Notes: a model not told the origin generated them from the letters alone. 64,000 nt of DNA from Branchinecta lynchi (GCA_023053575.1 JAKZAP010000001.1:16012849-16076848), one strand, 5' to 3'. Shown: positions 49,192 through 61,850, counted from the first letter of the stretch. Numbers and translations: made by a program.

Positions 49192-51805
49192 TGGCACTTG
49201 AGCTTACTCAAGTGCCATATAGCGATTGTAATTTCTGTCCGTCAGTCGGTCTGTCGGTCCCGGTTTTGCTAGTTCGGGCACTTCCAGATAAGCTAGGACG
49301 ATGAAACTTGGCAGGCATATCAGGAACTGGACCTGATTAAATTAGAAATGGTCGATTCCCCGATCCGACCATCTAGAGGGGAGTGGAGGGAGGGGGAATC
49401 CGGAAAAATAGGAAAAATGAGATATTTTTAGCTTACGAACGGGTGATCGGATCTTCATGAAACTTGATATGTGGAAGGACTTCGTGTCTCAGACCCTCCA
49501 TTTTAAATCCAGGCCGGATCCGGTGACATTGGGGGGAGTTGGAGGGGGAAACCGGAAATCTTGGAAAACACTTAGAGTGGAGGGATCCGGATGAAACTTG
49601 GTGGAAAGTACAAGCAAAAGTCCTCGATACGTGACTGATATAACCGAAACGGATCCGCTCACTTTGGGGGAGTTGGGGGGAGGAGAAGTCCGAATTTGTA
49701 GTGATCCCGCGAGTTAGAGTAGAGTAGAGTAGAGTAGAATTTAATTTAAAAATGACTTTCACAGCAGTCATGCCGAATTTGCATATCTCGTCAACATATA
49801 ATACATGAAAACGTTGTCAACGGAAATTTACAGCAGATTTGCAGATGTCAATATATATATATATACAATTTAAGCACAACCAAATCATATAAATGCAAAT
49901 GGAACAAAACAAATTCATTTTTAGTCGTGAGAATTAAAAAGAGTCACGAAAGATGGAACGAAGCTTTTCCTGTATCTTTCGTGAGTGAGTTCCGCGCTTC
50001 CTGATGTGCTGGGATGATGGAAATTGACAGGCATGTCTGGGACCCGACCAGATTAAATAAGAAATCGTTAATTCTCCGATTCGACCATCGGGGGGGGGGG
50101 GGGAAGTGGAGGGAGGGTGAAGCCAAAATTTGAGGTATTTTTAGCTTGCGAATGGGTGATCGGATCTTGATGAAAGTTGATATTTAGGATGACCTCGTGT
50201 CTCAGACATCTCACTTTAAATCCGGGCCGGATCCGATGACGCTGGGGGGAGTTGGAGGAGGGAGCCGGAAATTGTGAGAAACGCTTAGAGTGGAGGGATC
50301 GGGATGAAACTTGGTGGGAAAAACAAGCACGAGTCCTAGACACGTCATTGACATAACCGGACTGGATCAGGGCACTGTGGGGGAGTTGGGGTGGGGGTCC
50401 GGATTTCTAGCGATCCCCCGAATTCGGCATACTTCCTGGTGTCCTAGGGCGATGAAACTTGGCAGGTATGTCAGGGATCCAAACAGATTGACTTGAGACC
50501 AGCCGTTTCTCCGACCCGACGATCGTGGGGGAGTGGGTGGATGGGGAGTCTGGAGTCTAGTGGCGTGCATAACTTTTGAACGGGTAATCGGATTTGAATG
50601 AAACTTGTCTGGTGAGCTATCACCTCGGACGTTCAGTGTCACGTCCGGGTCGGGTCCGATACCTGTGGGGATGGGGGGGGGGGAGTCAAGAAACTCTAAG
50701 AGCAGAGGGATTGGGACGAAACTTAATGGATGGAACAAGCATTAGGCCTAGATGAAATTGACGGAGCCAGATGGTTTCGGGGCTCTGTGGGGGAGTTGGA
50801 GGGGGTTTCCTGGAATTCCGGTAGTCGTGAGTTAGAATAGTTCCAGATGTAAAACGACAACGAAACTTTGCCGGCATATTAGCGACCAGAATTATCTTGA
50901 CTTAAGAACCTGACACAACATACCCCTGGAAACTTCCGTTCCTAGATCCGAGCATTTTTTGGGGAGCAAGAGAAGAGAAATATGGAAATTGACTTCTGTA
51001 AATTGCAAACGAGTGGTCTAATTCGAGTGAAACTTCATGGGTGATACGAATCGATGGCCTCGACATGTAAAACATGCGTTCGAACCATATGCGACCACGA
51101 TTAGGGGAATTGGGGGTGGGGGGACTTTTGACATGCACAAAAACCAAACGGATGGACCGAATGAGATGCAAATTCGACAGTGCCGAGTTTATGCGTCCTA
51201 GATTTGTTATTTGGCGTCCGGGCCGGATTCGGCCAAGGTAGGGGGGGTACTGGAAACTTGCAGATAGGCTATGCTCCAATTTCAGTCAAACTTGATGGAC
51301 AGGAACAGGGAATTAAGAGATTGGGCCCGAACCGGCTCCGACAACGTTGGTGGGAGGGGGGGGGGGGGGGTACCGGAACTTTCCAAAAATGCTCAGATTC
51401 GAGTGAAACTTGATAGAAGGTATAAAAGAAGATGCTTTAGGTGGTCGATTTTTTTTATTCCGAACCAGACTCGGCCACGGTAGGTGGAGATAGAGTGAGT
51501 ACCGGAAATCGTGTAGCACGTCTAGGGATCAAACAAATGGATTTATTGGGATGAAAGTTTGAAAAGTCATGTGCATTTGCTACAGACAATCGAGACGATG
51601 CCGGAACTGCTCAGAAATGAGTGAAACTAAATATCCAGATCCAGATAACCGGTTTTACGCATCTGTAGCATGAGACGCGAAAACTCTTTGGGAGCATAAC
51701 CAACATGGAAAATAGTGAAATATGGCAAATGCAAAGATTAGTGAGGTGTCGCTCTTGTACAGCCTACTCGTACAAGTGCCATATGAGCTCATAGCTCTTG
51801 TTTTT
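49192..51805 (+). mobile_element. Element B, copy B7 (longest)
   Basis: Left hairpin TGGCACTTGAGCTTACTCAAGT/GCCA, a (GTC)-rich microsatellite, GACGATGAAACTTGGCAGGC and about fifteen G-rich units. The right end is ACAAGTGCCATATGAGCTCA..TAGCTCTTGTTTTT. The left hairpin differs from B1 in the loop (GAGCTTACTC versus CCCTTCGG..) yet keeps the stem. Interrupted at 49716-49985. Confidence 0.88.
49716..49985 (-). mobile_element. Retroelement 3' fragment inside B7
   Basis: On the minus strand it ends AAATTAAATTC(TACTC)n, a simple-repeat tail. It splits the family block CCGCGAGTT..CCGCGCTTCCTGATG. It includes an (AT)n run at 49851-49865. No coding frame. Confidence 0.55.
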
Positions 51806-51842
51806 AGTTACATGTCGTCTTACTGTTTCTTGGTTCTTTTTT

Positions 51843-52260
51843 TTTTTTTTTTTTTTTTTTTTAGTAGTAGTAGTATTTAATTACAACAAACATAGATAAA
51901 AAATCACGGACCAGTGCACATGCCTGGTGGCATACTTTAGCACTGACAATGTTGCACAACGAAAATAAAATAAAAAGCCGTCTTCTAACTACATTTTGAC
52001 ATCAACAAAAAGAGAACAAAAACAAAAGAAATTGCTCAACTACCCGTCGTAAATTTTTTTTTCAGTAATTTTAGAAACTGTCGCTTATTGCTACATTCTC
52101 GCACTGATACTGGAATTGAGTTCCAGATTTTTGGCCCAGTGTGACGGATGCTGAAACTCGCTCTTGACGTTCCGCATCGTTTTCCTGTTGTTATTGTAGT
52201 GGATTTTATGATTTAATTTTGCTTTCCTCGCTGAGGACGGTTCGCCGTTATTGCAACCGA
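51843..52260 (-). pseudogene. LINE C-terminal fragment with (TAC)n A-tail
   Basis: The minus strand reads RASFSIRHTGPKIWNSIPVS then VRECSNKRQFLKLLKKKF. FSxRxxGPKxWNSxPxxVR..FLKxLK is the usual end of non-LTR polymerases. The 3' end is ATTAAATAC(TAC)n then poly-A (poly-T at 51838-51862). Confidence 0.78.
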
Positions 52261-52520
52261 AATATCCGAAATTTTATTTACCCCTCGCACATCATCTTGG
52301 AGGGGTAACTAGCGGATCAAGAAAAAACCCCGGCAATCTCGTTTTTTCTATTTTATTTGAAATGAATGGTCAGCTTGGCTTCAAATCTCATTTACGATTG
52401 TTTTTTCAAGTGTCATTAAACAACTGTTTACGGTCGTTTTAAGTTGTTTTCGATCGTTTTCAGCTGTTTTCGATCGGAAACAGTTGGTTTGGTTTCCAAG
52501 TCCTGAAACAAGACCTAATT

Positions 52521-53820
52521 TCTGGGATCCCAAAACGTAAGTGGAGGGATACCTATGACATCGCAAAAGTTGTCCGTCCGTCCGTCTGTCCGTCCGTCCG
52601 TCCGTCTGTAAGCACGATAACTCTCGAAGGGAATGAGATATTTTGATGAAACTTGGTATGAGGATTGTTTGGATCAAGGGTAAGGTCGAGTTCGTAGATG
52701 GGCTCTGTAGCCCTATATTTGGGGGTGGGGAAGGGGGTTAAATTTAAGGGACAAACAAAATATTTCTAAACAGCTAATGTGATAGTCGATTATGAGGTAA
52801 GATGACATGCTGAGCACGATGGTGACAATCATTTTCTGAATGAGATATTTTGATGAAGCTTGGTATGAGGATTGTTTGGGTCAAGGGTAAAGTCGAGTTC
52901 GTAGATGGGCTCTGTAGCCCTATATTTGGGGGTGGGGGAGGGGGTTCAATTTAAGGGACAAACAAAATATTTTTAAACAGCTAATGTGATAGTCGATTAT
53001 GGGGTAAGAAGACATGCTGAGCACGATGGTGACAATCATTCTCTCGCCGGACAAGTAGTTCGTCCGGGATCCGGCAAAAACCGGAAAGTTTGTTAAAAGT
53101 AAAAGTTTCATTTGAAGTTGATTAAATGTTTGATTTAGGGGTAAGATGACATGCTGAGCATGATAGTGAAAATCATTTTGTCGCCGGACAAGCAGTTCGT
53201 CCGGAATCCGGCCAAAACCGGAAAGTTGGTTAAAAGTAACAGTTTCATTTGAAGTTAATTAAATGTTTAATTTATGTGTAAGAAGACATACTGAACCCGA
53301 TGGTGAAAACCATTTTCTCGCCGGACAACTAGTTCGCCTGTAATCCGGCAAAAATCGGAAAATATGTTAAAAGTAAAAGCTTTATCTAAAGTTGATTAGA
53401 TGATATATTTAGGGGTAAGTAGAGACGCTGAGTCCGTATATAATGATCATTTTCTATCCGGACATATAATTAGTCCGGAATCCGGTTGTACCCGAATTTT
53501 TTTTAAGTCAAAATTTTATTTAAAGTTGATTAGATTTCTTTATAGGGATAAGGAGATACGCCGGCTTCGTTTCTGAATTTTTCTTTTTTTTTGCTGGACT
53601 AGTAGCTCGCTCGGAATTCGGGCGAAACTGCAAATTTGGCAGTAGTAAAGCAGGAAGTTTCTGTCAATATCGTCAAAATAGATATGGCTTATAGAGGTAT
53701 AGATAGGTAGATAGAATATCTGAACTCGGTTTTCTCTGATGATTAGCCTGGCGAAGTAAAGACCGAATTGTCTGGATCAAATCTCAGATTTTTGGGATCC
53801 CATCAACACCTTTGGTCTTT
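52521..53820 (+). mobile_element. Element A, copy A11
   Basis: TCTGGGATCCCAAAACGTAA at the left, (CCGTCCGT)n, and a repeated block GATGGGCTCTGTAGCCCTAT at 52697 and 52900 showing inner duplication of the left part. Units follow, and the right end is GGGATCCCATCAACACCTTT..GGTCTT. Confidence 0.88.
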
Positions 53821-53952
53821 TCTCAAGTGTGATTGAACAACTGTTACGATCGGATTCAGTTGTTTTATATCGGTTTCAACTTTTTCGATCGTTTTCAATT
53901 GTTTTCAAACGGATATAGTTGGTTTGGTTTTCAAGTCCTAAAACAAGACCTG

Positions 53953-54904
53953 ATTTTTGGAATCCCAAACGTAAGAGAAGGGATACCTATGACATCGCAA
54001 AAGTTGTCCGTCCGTCCGTCCGTCTGTAAGCACGATCACTCTCGAAGAGAATGATATATTTGGATGAAACTTGGTGTGAGGATTCTTTGGGTCAAGAGTA
54101 GGGTCAAGTTCGTAGATCGGCTATGTAGCCCTACATTTAGGGGTGGGGATGGGGTCCAAGTTAAGGGACAAATATTTTTAAATAGCTAATGTAATAGTCG
54201 ATTATGGGGTAAGAAGGCATGCTGGACACGACGGAGAAGACCATTTTCTTACAGAACAACTAGTTCGTCCGGAATCTGGCAAAAACCGGAAAGTTGGTTA
54301 AAAGTAAAAGTTTCATTTGAAGTTGATTACATGTTTAACGTAGAAGTAAAAAAACATGCTGAACATGATGGGGAAAACCATTTTCTCGCCGCACAATTAG
54401 TTCGCCTGGAATCCGGCCAAAACCAGAACATATGTTAAAGCAAAAGCTTTATCTGAAGTTGATTAGATGACAGATTTAGGGGTAAGAAGAGACGCTGAGT
54501 CTTTATCTGATAATAAATTTTTACCCGGACATATACTTAGTCCGGAATCCAGATGTAACAGATATTTTTTTCAAGTCAAAGTTTTATTTAAAGTTGATTA
54601 GATGTTCTTTACAGAGATAAGGAGATACGCTGGATTCGTTTCTGAATTTTTCTTTTTTTACTGGACTAGTAGTTCGCTCGGAATTCGGGCGAAAAAGCAA
54701 ATTTGTCAGAAGTAAAGCAGGAAGTTTCGGTCAGTATCGTCAAAATAGATATGGCTTATAGAAGTATAGATACATAGATTGAATATCTGTTTTTTTCTGA
54801 TGATTAGCCTGGAGAAGACTGGGTCCGGCGAAGACAAGACCCAATTGTCTGGATCAAATATTAGATTTTTGGGATCCCATCGATCGACACCTTTGGTCTT
54901 GTTA
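53953..54904 (+). mobile_element. Element A, copy A12
   Basis: Left end ATTTTTGGAATCCCAAACGT, (CCGT)n, five units, right end GGGATCCCATCGATCGACAC..CTTTGGTCTTGTT with a duplicated ATCG. Confidence 0.87.
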
Positions 54905-55112
54905 TTTTTGTGATGGGGATTCGGGGATTTTGCTGCAGGATTCCGGGATTTCCCTGTTATTTCGGTATTTTTGCCCGGCTGATAATGTGCAAATAAAAAG
55001 TAATAAGATTCTAGTATTATCTTACGGAATTAAACAAAAAAAATAATCAATTCGAGTAACAGTATCTTGACATTTTGTCCAGACTCGGTACAATAAAAGC
55101 AATTCCACCACG

Positions 55113-56105
55113 ACGGATCCTTTTTACCGACTTTTTGTAATCTGAAAACGTTAGTGGCCTTTGACTTCGTACGGTTTGCCCTTCTGTTAGCACGATAACC
55201 CTCGAAGGAGTTAAGCTTTTGTTCAACTTTGGTAGAGGGATTATTTGGGTCAAAGTGCAGGTAAAGTTCCTAGATGGAGCCCCGTATTTAGACATGGAGT
55301 TTGAAACTAAGGGGCGATTATTTTTTTTAGATGCTAATGAAATAGTCGAATGAGACATGCTGGATTAATTTTTGAACTTAAATTTCCTGCCTTTCACCTG
55401 AAATCCGACCAAACAAGAAATTCGGCAGTTTTTTCTGAGGTCAATTTAAGATTCGATATCGGGGTAAAAATACATGCCAAATCCATATCTGAAGTTTATT
55501 TTCTTCCTGGACAAGAAATTTACCCGAAATCTGGAAAAAAACGAAAATTTGGTTAAAAGAAGGAGAATTCTCAAGTCTATCAGATTTTGTTTGGGGATAA
55601 GAATGCTTGTTGATTCCGCATCTGTTCTTATTTTTCTCAGTGGATCAGTAGTTTTGCCGTAGTTAGGGTTCAGAGGCATAAGAACACATAAAATTATCGG
55701 TAAAGCTGATTGAAAGGTTGATCGTCTGGGGAAGTTTACGACTGAACCTATAATTTATCAACTGTTCTTTTTACTATCATATCTCGAAAGGAGTCAGGAA
55801 TCCATTACACCTTGAAGGGTTCTCGAAATCTGTCAGATCCGATTATCTTTATGAGGAAGTCCAAACAGTATTCGTTCTCTTGACGCTAGCCATACTTTGT
55901 ATAGGGCTATGTTGTCACATGTGTAAATAAGAGTATCAAAATCTATGTGTTAAATGTTGTGTCTTCTTGTCATTTTTTTTCTTTATTTCATTTCTTTTCT
56001 TTCATACTCCATTTGTTACTTGTGACTTAAAAATGGGAAATAAATTTCATTCATTCCTTCAGTATTCACCTTTGGGGTCCCATCGAAAGCTATGCTATTA
56101 TTATC
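55113..56105 (+). mobile_element. Element A, copy A13 (old, with LINE insert)
   Basis: Decayed left part (GACGGATCC..AACGTTAGTGGCC, CACGATAACCCTCGAAGGAG) and units. The right end TTGGGGTCCCATCGAAAGC at 56074-56100 is separated from the rest by the LINE La tail. Confidence 0.6.
55866..56063 (+). mobile_element. LINE family La, 3' end copy
   Basis: TCGTTCTCTTGACGCTAGCC through AAATGGGAAATAAATTTCATTC is nearly identical to 2635-2815. It is a strongly 5'-truncated insertion with an (ATTC)n tail. Confidence 0.85.
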
Positions 56106-56640
56106 TACGACCGAATGCTCCATGTTTCGATGGATCCTCTATTGCCTGCTATAGCGGACGAAGTACCCATTGGTATAAATAAAACGGCAAAATGAAGACG
56201 TCAAAAATTGTCAACTGGAAAAGTGAAACGATATTATCGACATATGCGGACGAAGCAGCCAAGTAAAACGCGCCTCAAATGTATGAAATGCAAGATAGAC
56301 CGACTTTCATGCAAGAGAATGCGCTTCAGGTACTTGCCAGTATATCAGACTGTTAACGCTCTGGTCTGGTTAGTTTGTGCCCTGCAAATGCGAGAACGTC
56401 AGAAATGACAAATAACAGAAATGGGGATTTTTGTCCCCATTCCGGGATTTTTCCCTCCAAATTTGGAGATTTTATTGTTGACTTGGTGGCAACCCTGGAC
56501 TGAACTGAATCACAGAAAATTAAGGATTAGGCCAAGTTGGAGAGAAGTCGAAGCCCTTCCATTTATCGATCAGCTACAGTTCAGGGCATAGGGGTGGAGG
56601 TGGAAGGTGTGTTGAAAAAGAAACTGCAGTCGGGAATTCC
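56106..56640. other. Non-coding gap
   Basis: No recognised gene. The 66-codon frame at 56208-56408 has no domain. Confidence 0.4.
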
Positions 56641-56860
56641 GATAGGAAACAACTGTTTTTTATGGTAAAAATACAAATGGAAACATTTAATTTCAATCGT
56701 AAAATAATGATTGGAAACAATCGGTTTCGATCGTAAAAATACAATCATTAACAACTGTTTACAATTGCAAACGAATGGAAACAACTGTTTACAATTGTAA
56801 ACAACTATTTAGAATCGTACACAAACAATTGTTTACGATTGAAAAAATGTCCCATAATAC
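56641..56860. repeat. Short AACAACTGTTTACAATTG repeats
   Basis: At least six degenerate copies of GGAAACAACTGTTTACAATT-like units, partly palindromic, border element A14. A similar flank borders A11 and A12. Confidence 0.6.
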
Positions 56861-56867
56861 AATTGGA

Positions 56868-58291
56868 AACAAGACCAAAGGTTTCGATGGGATCCCAAAA
56901 ATTAAATATCTGATCCATACAAATGGGTCTTGTCTTAGCCAGATCCAGTCTTCGCCAGACTCCTTGAACATTTTTACAATTAAAATTCAGAAACAGATTA
57001 AGGCCAAATAGCTAATCACCTGAGAAAACCAAGTTCAGATTTGGATTCAGCATGTGTGTTTACCCCTATAAGTCATATCTGTTTTGACGAAAACTTCCTG
57101 CCACTTCTGGCAATTTCCCGGTTCCGGCCGAACTCCAGAACTACTTGTCCGGCGAAAAAAGAAAGCTCAAAGACGAAATCAGGGTATCTTCTTTCCCCAG
57201 TAATGAACATCTAATCAACTTCAAATAGAAATTTAGCTTATAACAAATTTTCCGATTCCAGCCGGATTCCGGTCGAACTATATGTCCGGGTAAAATACGA
57301 TTGTCACACAGGGACTCAGCATTTCTTCTTACCCCTAAATCGCTTATCTAATCAACTAGAAATAAAACTCTGACTTCCAACAGTTTTCCGGTTTTGGCCG
57401 GATTCCGGACGAACTACACGTCCGGGTAGAAACTTGTTTTCACATAAGTGTTCAGCATGTCTTCTTGCCCTAAATCGAGAATCCAATCAACTCCAAATTA
57501 AACTTTTAATTTTGACAAACTTTCCGGTTTGGGCCGGATTCCGGTCGAAATACTTGTCCGTCGAGAAAATAGTTTTCACCATCGTCTTCAGCATGTCTCA
57601 CTACCTCTAAATCGAACATTTAATCAACTTCAAATAAAACTTTTACTTTCAACAAACTTTCCGGTTTGGGCCGGATTCCGGGCGAAATACTTGTCCATCG
57701 AGAAAATAGTTTTCACCATCCTCTTCAGCATGTCTTCCTACCCCTAAATCGAACATCTAATCAATTTCAAATAAAACTTTTACTTTCAACAAACTTTCCG
57801 GTTTGGGCCGGATTCCGGGCGAAATACTTGTCCGTCGAGAAAATAATTTTCACCATCGTCTTCAGCATGTCTTCCTACCCATAAATCGAACATCTAATCA
57901 ACTTCAAATAAAACTTTTACTTTCAACAAACTTTCCGGTTTTGGCCGGATTCCGGGCGAACTACTTGTCCGATGACATAATGGTTTTCACCATCGTGTTC
58001 AGCATGTCTTCTTACCCCATAATCGACTATCACATTAGCTGTTTCAAAATATTTTGTTTGTCCCTTAATTTCAATCCCCTCCCCCACCCCTAAATGTAGA
58101 GCTACAAAGCCCATCTACGAACTTGACTGGTCCGACGACCCAACGAACCTTCTCATCAAAATATCTCATTCCCTTCGAGAGTTATCGTGCTTACAGACGG
58201 ACGGACAGACGGACGGACGGACGGACGGACAGACGGACAACTTTTGCGATGTCATAGGTATCCCTCCACTTACGTTTTGGGATCCCAAAAA
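56868..58291 (-). mobile_element. Element A, copy A14 (best preserved units)
   Basis: Right end AACAAGACCAAAGGTTTCGA at 56868; left end TACGTTTTGGGATCCCAAAA at 58291. Three units starting near 57529, 57666 and 57803 are exactly 137 bp apart and almost identical. Long (GACG)n tract at 58194-58236. Confidence 0.92.
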
Positions 58292-58334
58292 ACGATCTTT
58301 ACGACTTGTATTATTTCCATACGGGATCAGGGAG

Positions 58335-58740
58335 ACGGCAAAACTGACTTGGAAATAAAAGTTATCTCGAACCGACCATCGTGGGGGAGTGGAGGGAAGG
58401 GGAATCCGGAATATTGTGTCGTGTGTAACTTTGGAACGGAATTCCGAATTCCAGCGAAACTTGATAACTGAACAGAGGACATGACTCTGATGTTCTTTTT
58501 CATGTCCAGACCAGATCCGACAACTGTTTGGGGGGGGGGGGAGAGATGGGGATGGAACTTTGTGGGAATAAGAGACAAATACTTTACATAAATTGTTCAC
58601 AGAAGCGAATTGGATCCGGGCACTGCGGGGAATTGGAGGGGGGGGTCAGAATTTCGGCGACCGCGAGTTAAGGTACTTCCAGATTTGCTATAAGTACGAT
58701 GAAACTTGGATGGAACATTAGAAATTCGACAAGATTGTCT
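58335..58740 (+). mobile_element. Element B, copy B8 (fragment)
   Basis: Interior units (CCGACCATCGTGGGGGAGTG, GATCCGGGCACTGCGGGG, CGATGAAACTTGGA) without either end, between A14 and A15. Confidence 0.65.
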
Positions 58741-58802
58741 TAGAAATTGTCATTTCCCAAAATGCAACAATTCCTTGAAGTACTTATCTTAACCGCATAG
58801 TA

Positions 58803-60097
58803 AACAAGACCAAAGGTGTAGATGGGATCCCGAAAATCTAAGATTTGACTGGGTCTTGTCTTCGCCAGATCCAGTCTTCGCTAGGCTAATCATCGGAGAA
58901 AACCGAGTTCACATATTCTATCTATCTGTACCTCTATAAGCCATATCTATTTTGACGATACTGACCGAAACTTCCTGCTTTACTTCTGCCAGATTTGCGG
59001 TTTCGCCCGAATTCCGAGCGAACTACTAGTCCAGCAAAAAAAATAAATTCAGAAACGAATCCAGCGTATCTCCTTATCCCTATAAAGAACAACTAATCAA
59101 CTTCAGATACAACCGGATTCAGGACTAATTATATGTCCGGGTGAAAATGATTGTCATATACAGACTCAGCGTCTCTTCTTACCCCTAAATCTATCATCTA
59201 ATAGACTTCAGATAAAACTTTTGCTTTTAACATATCTTCCGGTTTTGGCTGGATTCCAGGCGAACTAGATGTCCGGCGAGAAAATAGTTTTCACCATCGT
59301 GTTCAGCATGTCTTCTTACCCGTAAATCCTAATGAAACTTTTACTTCTCACCAACTTTCCGTTTTTTCCCGGATTCCAGGCGAACTAATTGTCCAGCGAG
59401 AAAATGGTTTTCACCATCGTGTTCAGCATGTCTGCTTACCCCTACATCAAACACTTAATCAACTTCAAATAAAACTTTTACTTTTAACAAACTTTCCGGT
59501 TTTTGCCGGATTCTGGACGAACTACTTGTTCGGCGAGAAAATGATTTTCACCATCATGCTCAGCGTGTCTTCTTACCCCTAAATCAAACATATAATCAAC
59601 TTCAAATGAAACTTTTTCTTTTAACCAACTTTCCAGTTTTTCCCGGATTCCGGATGAACTACATGTTCAGCAAGAAAATGGTTTCCACCATCGTGTTCAG
59701 CATGTTTTCTTACCCCAAAATCAAATATTTAATCAATTTCACATGAAACTTTTACTTTGAACTAACTTTCCAGTTTTTGCCGGATTCCGGACGAACTACT
59801 TGTCCGACAAGAAAATGCTTTTCACCATCTCGCTCAGCATGTCTTCTTACCCCTTAATCGACTATCACAATATCTTTCAAAGAATATTTTGTGTGTCCCT
59901 TAGTTTGAAACCCCTCCCCCACCCTCAAATATAGAGCTGCAGAGCCCATCTTCGAACTTGACCTGTACTTTGACCCAAAGGATCCTCCCATCAAGTTTCA
60001 TCAAAATATCTCAATCCCTTCGAGAGTTCTGCGGACAGACGGACAACTTTTCCGATGTCATAGGTATCCCTCCACTTTCGTTTTGGGATCCCAAAAA
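58803..60097 (-). mobile_element. Element A, copy A15
   Basis: Right end AACAAGACCAAAGGTGTAGA, about seven units, short microsatellite (GACAGACGGACA), left end TTCGTTTTGGGATCCCAAAA. Confidence 0.9.
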
Positions 60098-60985
60098 CAA
60101 ACTTTTAAGCAAAATACACATTTCCATGATCCCAATCAGCCTATCATCATTTCTGCCTCAATAAACCCACGAATTGGCAAACTCTCACTTTCATCCTCCG
60201 ACTCCGACTCCGACTAAATGGATTATTGGCGAGTCCAAATCCTTAACGAGGGCTTCAAAATACGCTGTTTCTGCTTAAAAAAAAACTCCCGCAACCTTTT
60301 CCTTTCATAAAAGTACCATAAATACTGAAAGAAAAAAAACGCACAGACGTTTACTTTCTCAAGGTTGCTACCTGCAAGCCGGAACCCCTTCTCTCACCAC
60401 CGGGATGCGGTTCGGCGACGTCAGGATTCTAAAATTCTTTCCATGAACACAATGTCATCGCTAGAATAATTAGCAAGGTAATGTCTGGCATTTTTAAAAG
60501 ATTTCTGTAGATTACCATTGCTCTTCTCACTTCTTTTGCCCTTTCCCGAGCCGAGATCACCATCGGAAAAAAAAATTTGCGGGCTAGTTACTATCATATG
60601 TACGACGACTAGAATATTAGAACAGAGGACTTATCCCTCGTTTTGCGCGGCGGCTTGCTATCGGTGAGAAATCAAAACTGCATTTTATTTGTGACCTCCT
60701 CCTCTCAATAAAAACAAGTGCTGCACCTACTATTTATTTGTATTTGCCCATGTCTTGTTCCCTGTTGAACTATACAAGTGCATTATGCGCTATTAGCTGT
60801 TGTTACTGGTGTTACTACTTACAAGTTACTTGTATATAGTATGTATATGAAAATCAAGTTTTTAATCCTATACAAATTTTTAGGAAGAACGAATTTAAAC
60901 CTTATATATTGACTTCGCAGCCGGAGTTGTATCCTAACCAGTGCTGGACTTGGCAGTGTCTATCGTTCTCGGACTTAGAACTAAT
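60098..60985. other. Non-coding gap
   Basis: No recognised gene or repeat; includes (TCCGAC)n at 60197-60216. Confidence 0.4.
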
Positions 60986-61745
60986 ACCTCAAATTCTAAA
61001 AGTACTCGACCGATCGAGTATGCTGCCACACAGGAGCTAATATGTACTTGACCAGTCGAGTAACAAGGGTTATGGGAGCTTTTAGTATTCGAAGTACTAG
61101 ACTGGTCGAGTACTTCTGTCTTGGGAAGCTATATAAAAGTACTTGACTATATGGAACTTTGGGTTAGGAAGGAACAAGTCGAGTAATTACTGTCATAGGA
61201 ATTATCTGTCCTCGACCATATAAATGAAATCCAGGAAGTTGTAAGGTGGAGTAACCAAACCCCCAGGGACTAATAGTACTCGACCATTTAACTGATTAAA
61301 TAGGTCGAGTATTCACGGCAATAGCAACTATTAGTACTCGATCTAAAAAGGAGGATAGATGGGTCGAGAATTTGAAGTACCAGGAGCTAATCGCACTCGA
61401 CTGAGTACTACTAATAAGAGGTCAAGTACTCAGGGTCGTGAGGGCTAAAAATACTCGACCAGTTGAAAGAGGATTGGTTTGGTAGGTCGAGCACTTGCCG
61501 CCCTAGCCGCTGCTCGTACTCGACTATATTAATAATAAGAGGTCAAGTATTCAGGGTGATGACTACTAGAAATACTCGACCTCATGAAGGAGGATTGGTG
61601 GGTCCAGTACTTCAGGCCCTAGCTGCTGTTCGTACTCGACCTAATATTACGAATAAGAGGTCAAGTGTTCAGGGTCGCGACGGCTTAAAAATACTCGACC
61701 TGTTGAAAAAGGATTTGGTTGGTCGAGTAATACTCTATATTACTA
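60986..61745. repeat. Array of ACTCGACC...GGTCGAGTA hairpins
   Basis: At least eight inverted pairs of TACTCGACC and GGTCGAGTA, 20-40 bases apart, repeat with a composite period near 150 bp. Later units share AATAAGAGGTCAAGTATTCA and GAAGGAGGATTGGT. The 100-codon frame at 61463-61765 is a by-product. Confidence 0.75.
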
Positions 61746-61850
61746 AGTCCAAAACACGCCAGTGAACCTTGGGATGAACGAGAAACGTAGCACGAACGAT
61801 TACTCAGATCATATTTCAACCAATCAACGGTGTTCCTTTGGGCAGCTTGA
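61746..61850. repeat. Dispersed repeat, copy 2
   Basis: TCCAAAACACGCCAGTGAAC..ACGAGAAAC..CCAATCAAC matches 5474-5560 with indels. Confidence 0.55.

Larger units (their letters stand above)
52407..54905 (+). repeat. Tandem duplication of element A with its left flank
   Basis: The flank CAAGTGT.ATT..ACAACTGTT..GATCG..GGTTTGGTTTTCAAGTCCTGAAACAAGACCT-like sequence occurs before both A11 and A12 (about 52407 and 53824), so a ~1.4-kb unit is repeated. The flank itself is built of AACAACTGTTTACGATCG-like short repeats. Confidence 0.65.

Noticed and set aside
57529..58093. Three similar 72-96-codon frames (MGRIPxEILV..)
   Set aside because: They are the same frame read from successive 137-bp units of element A14, not a gene family.
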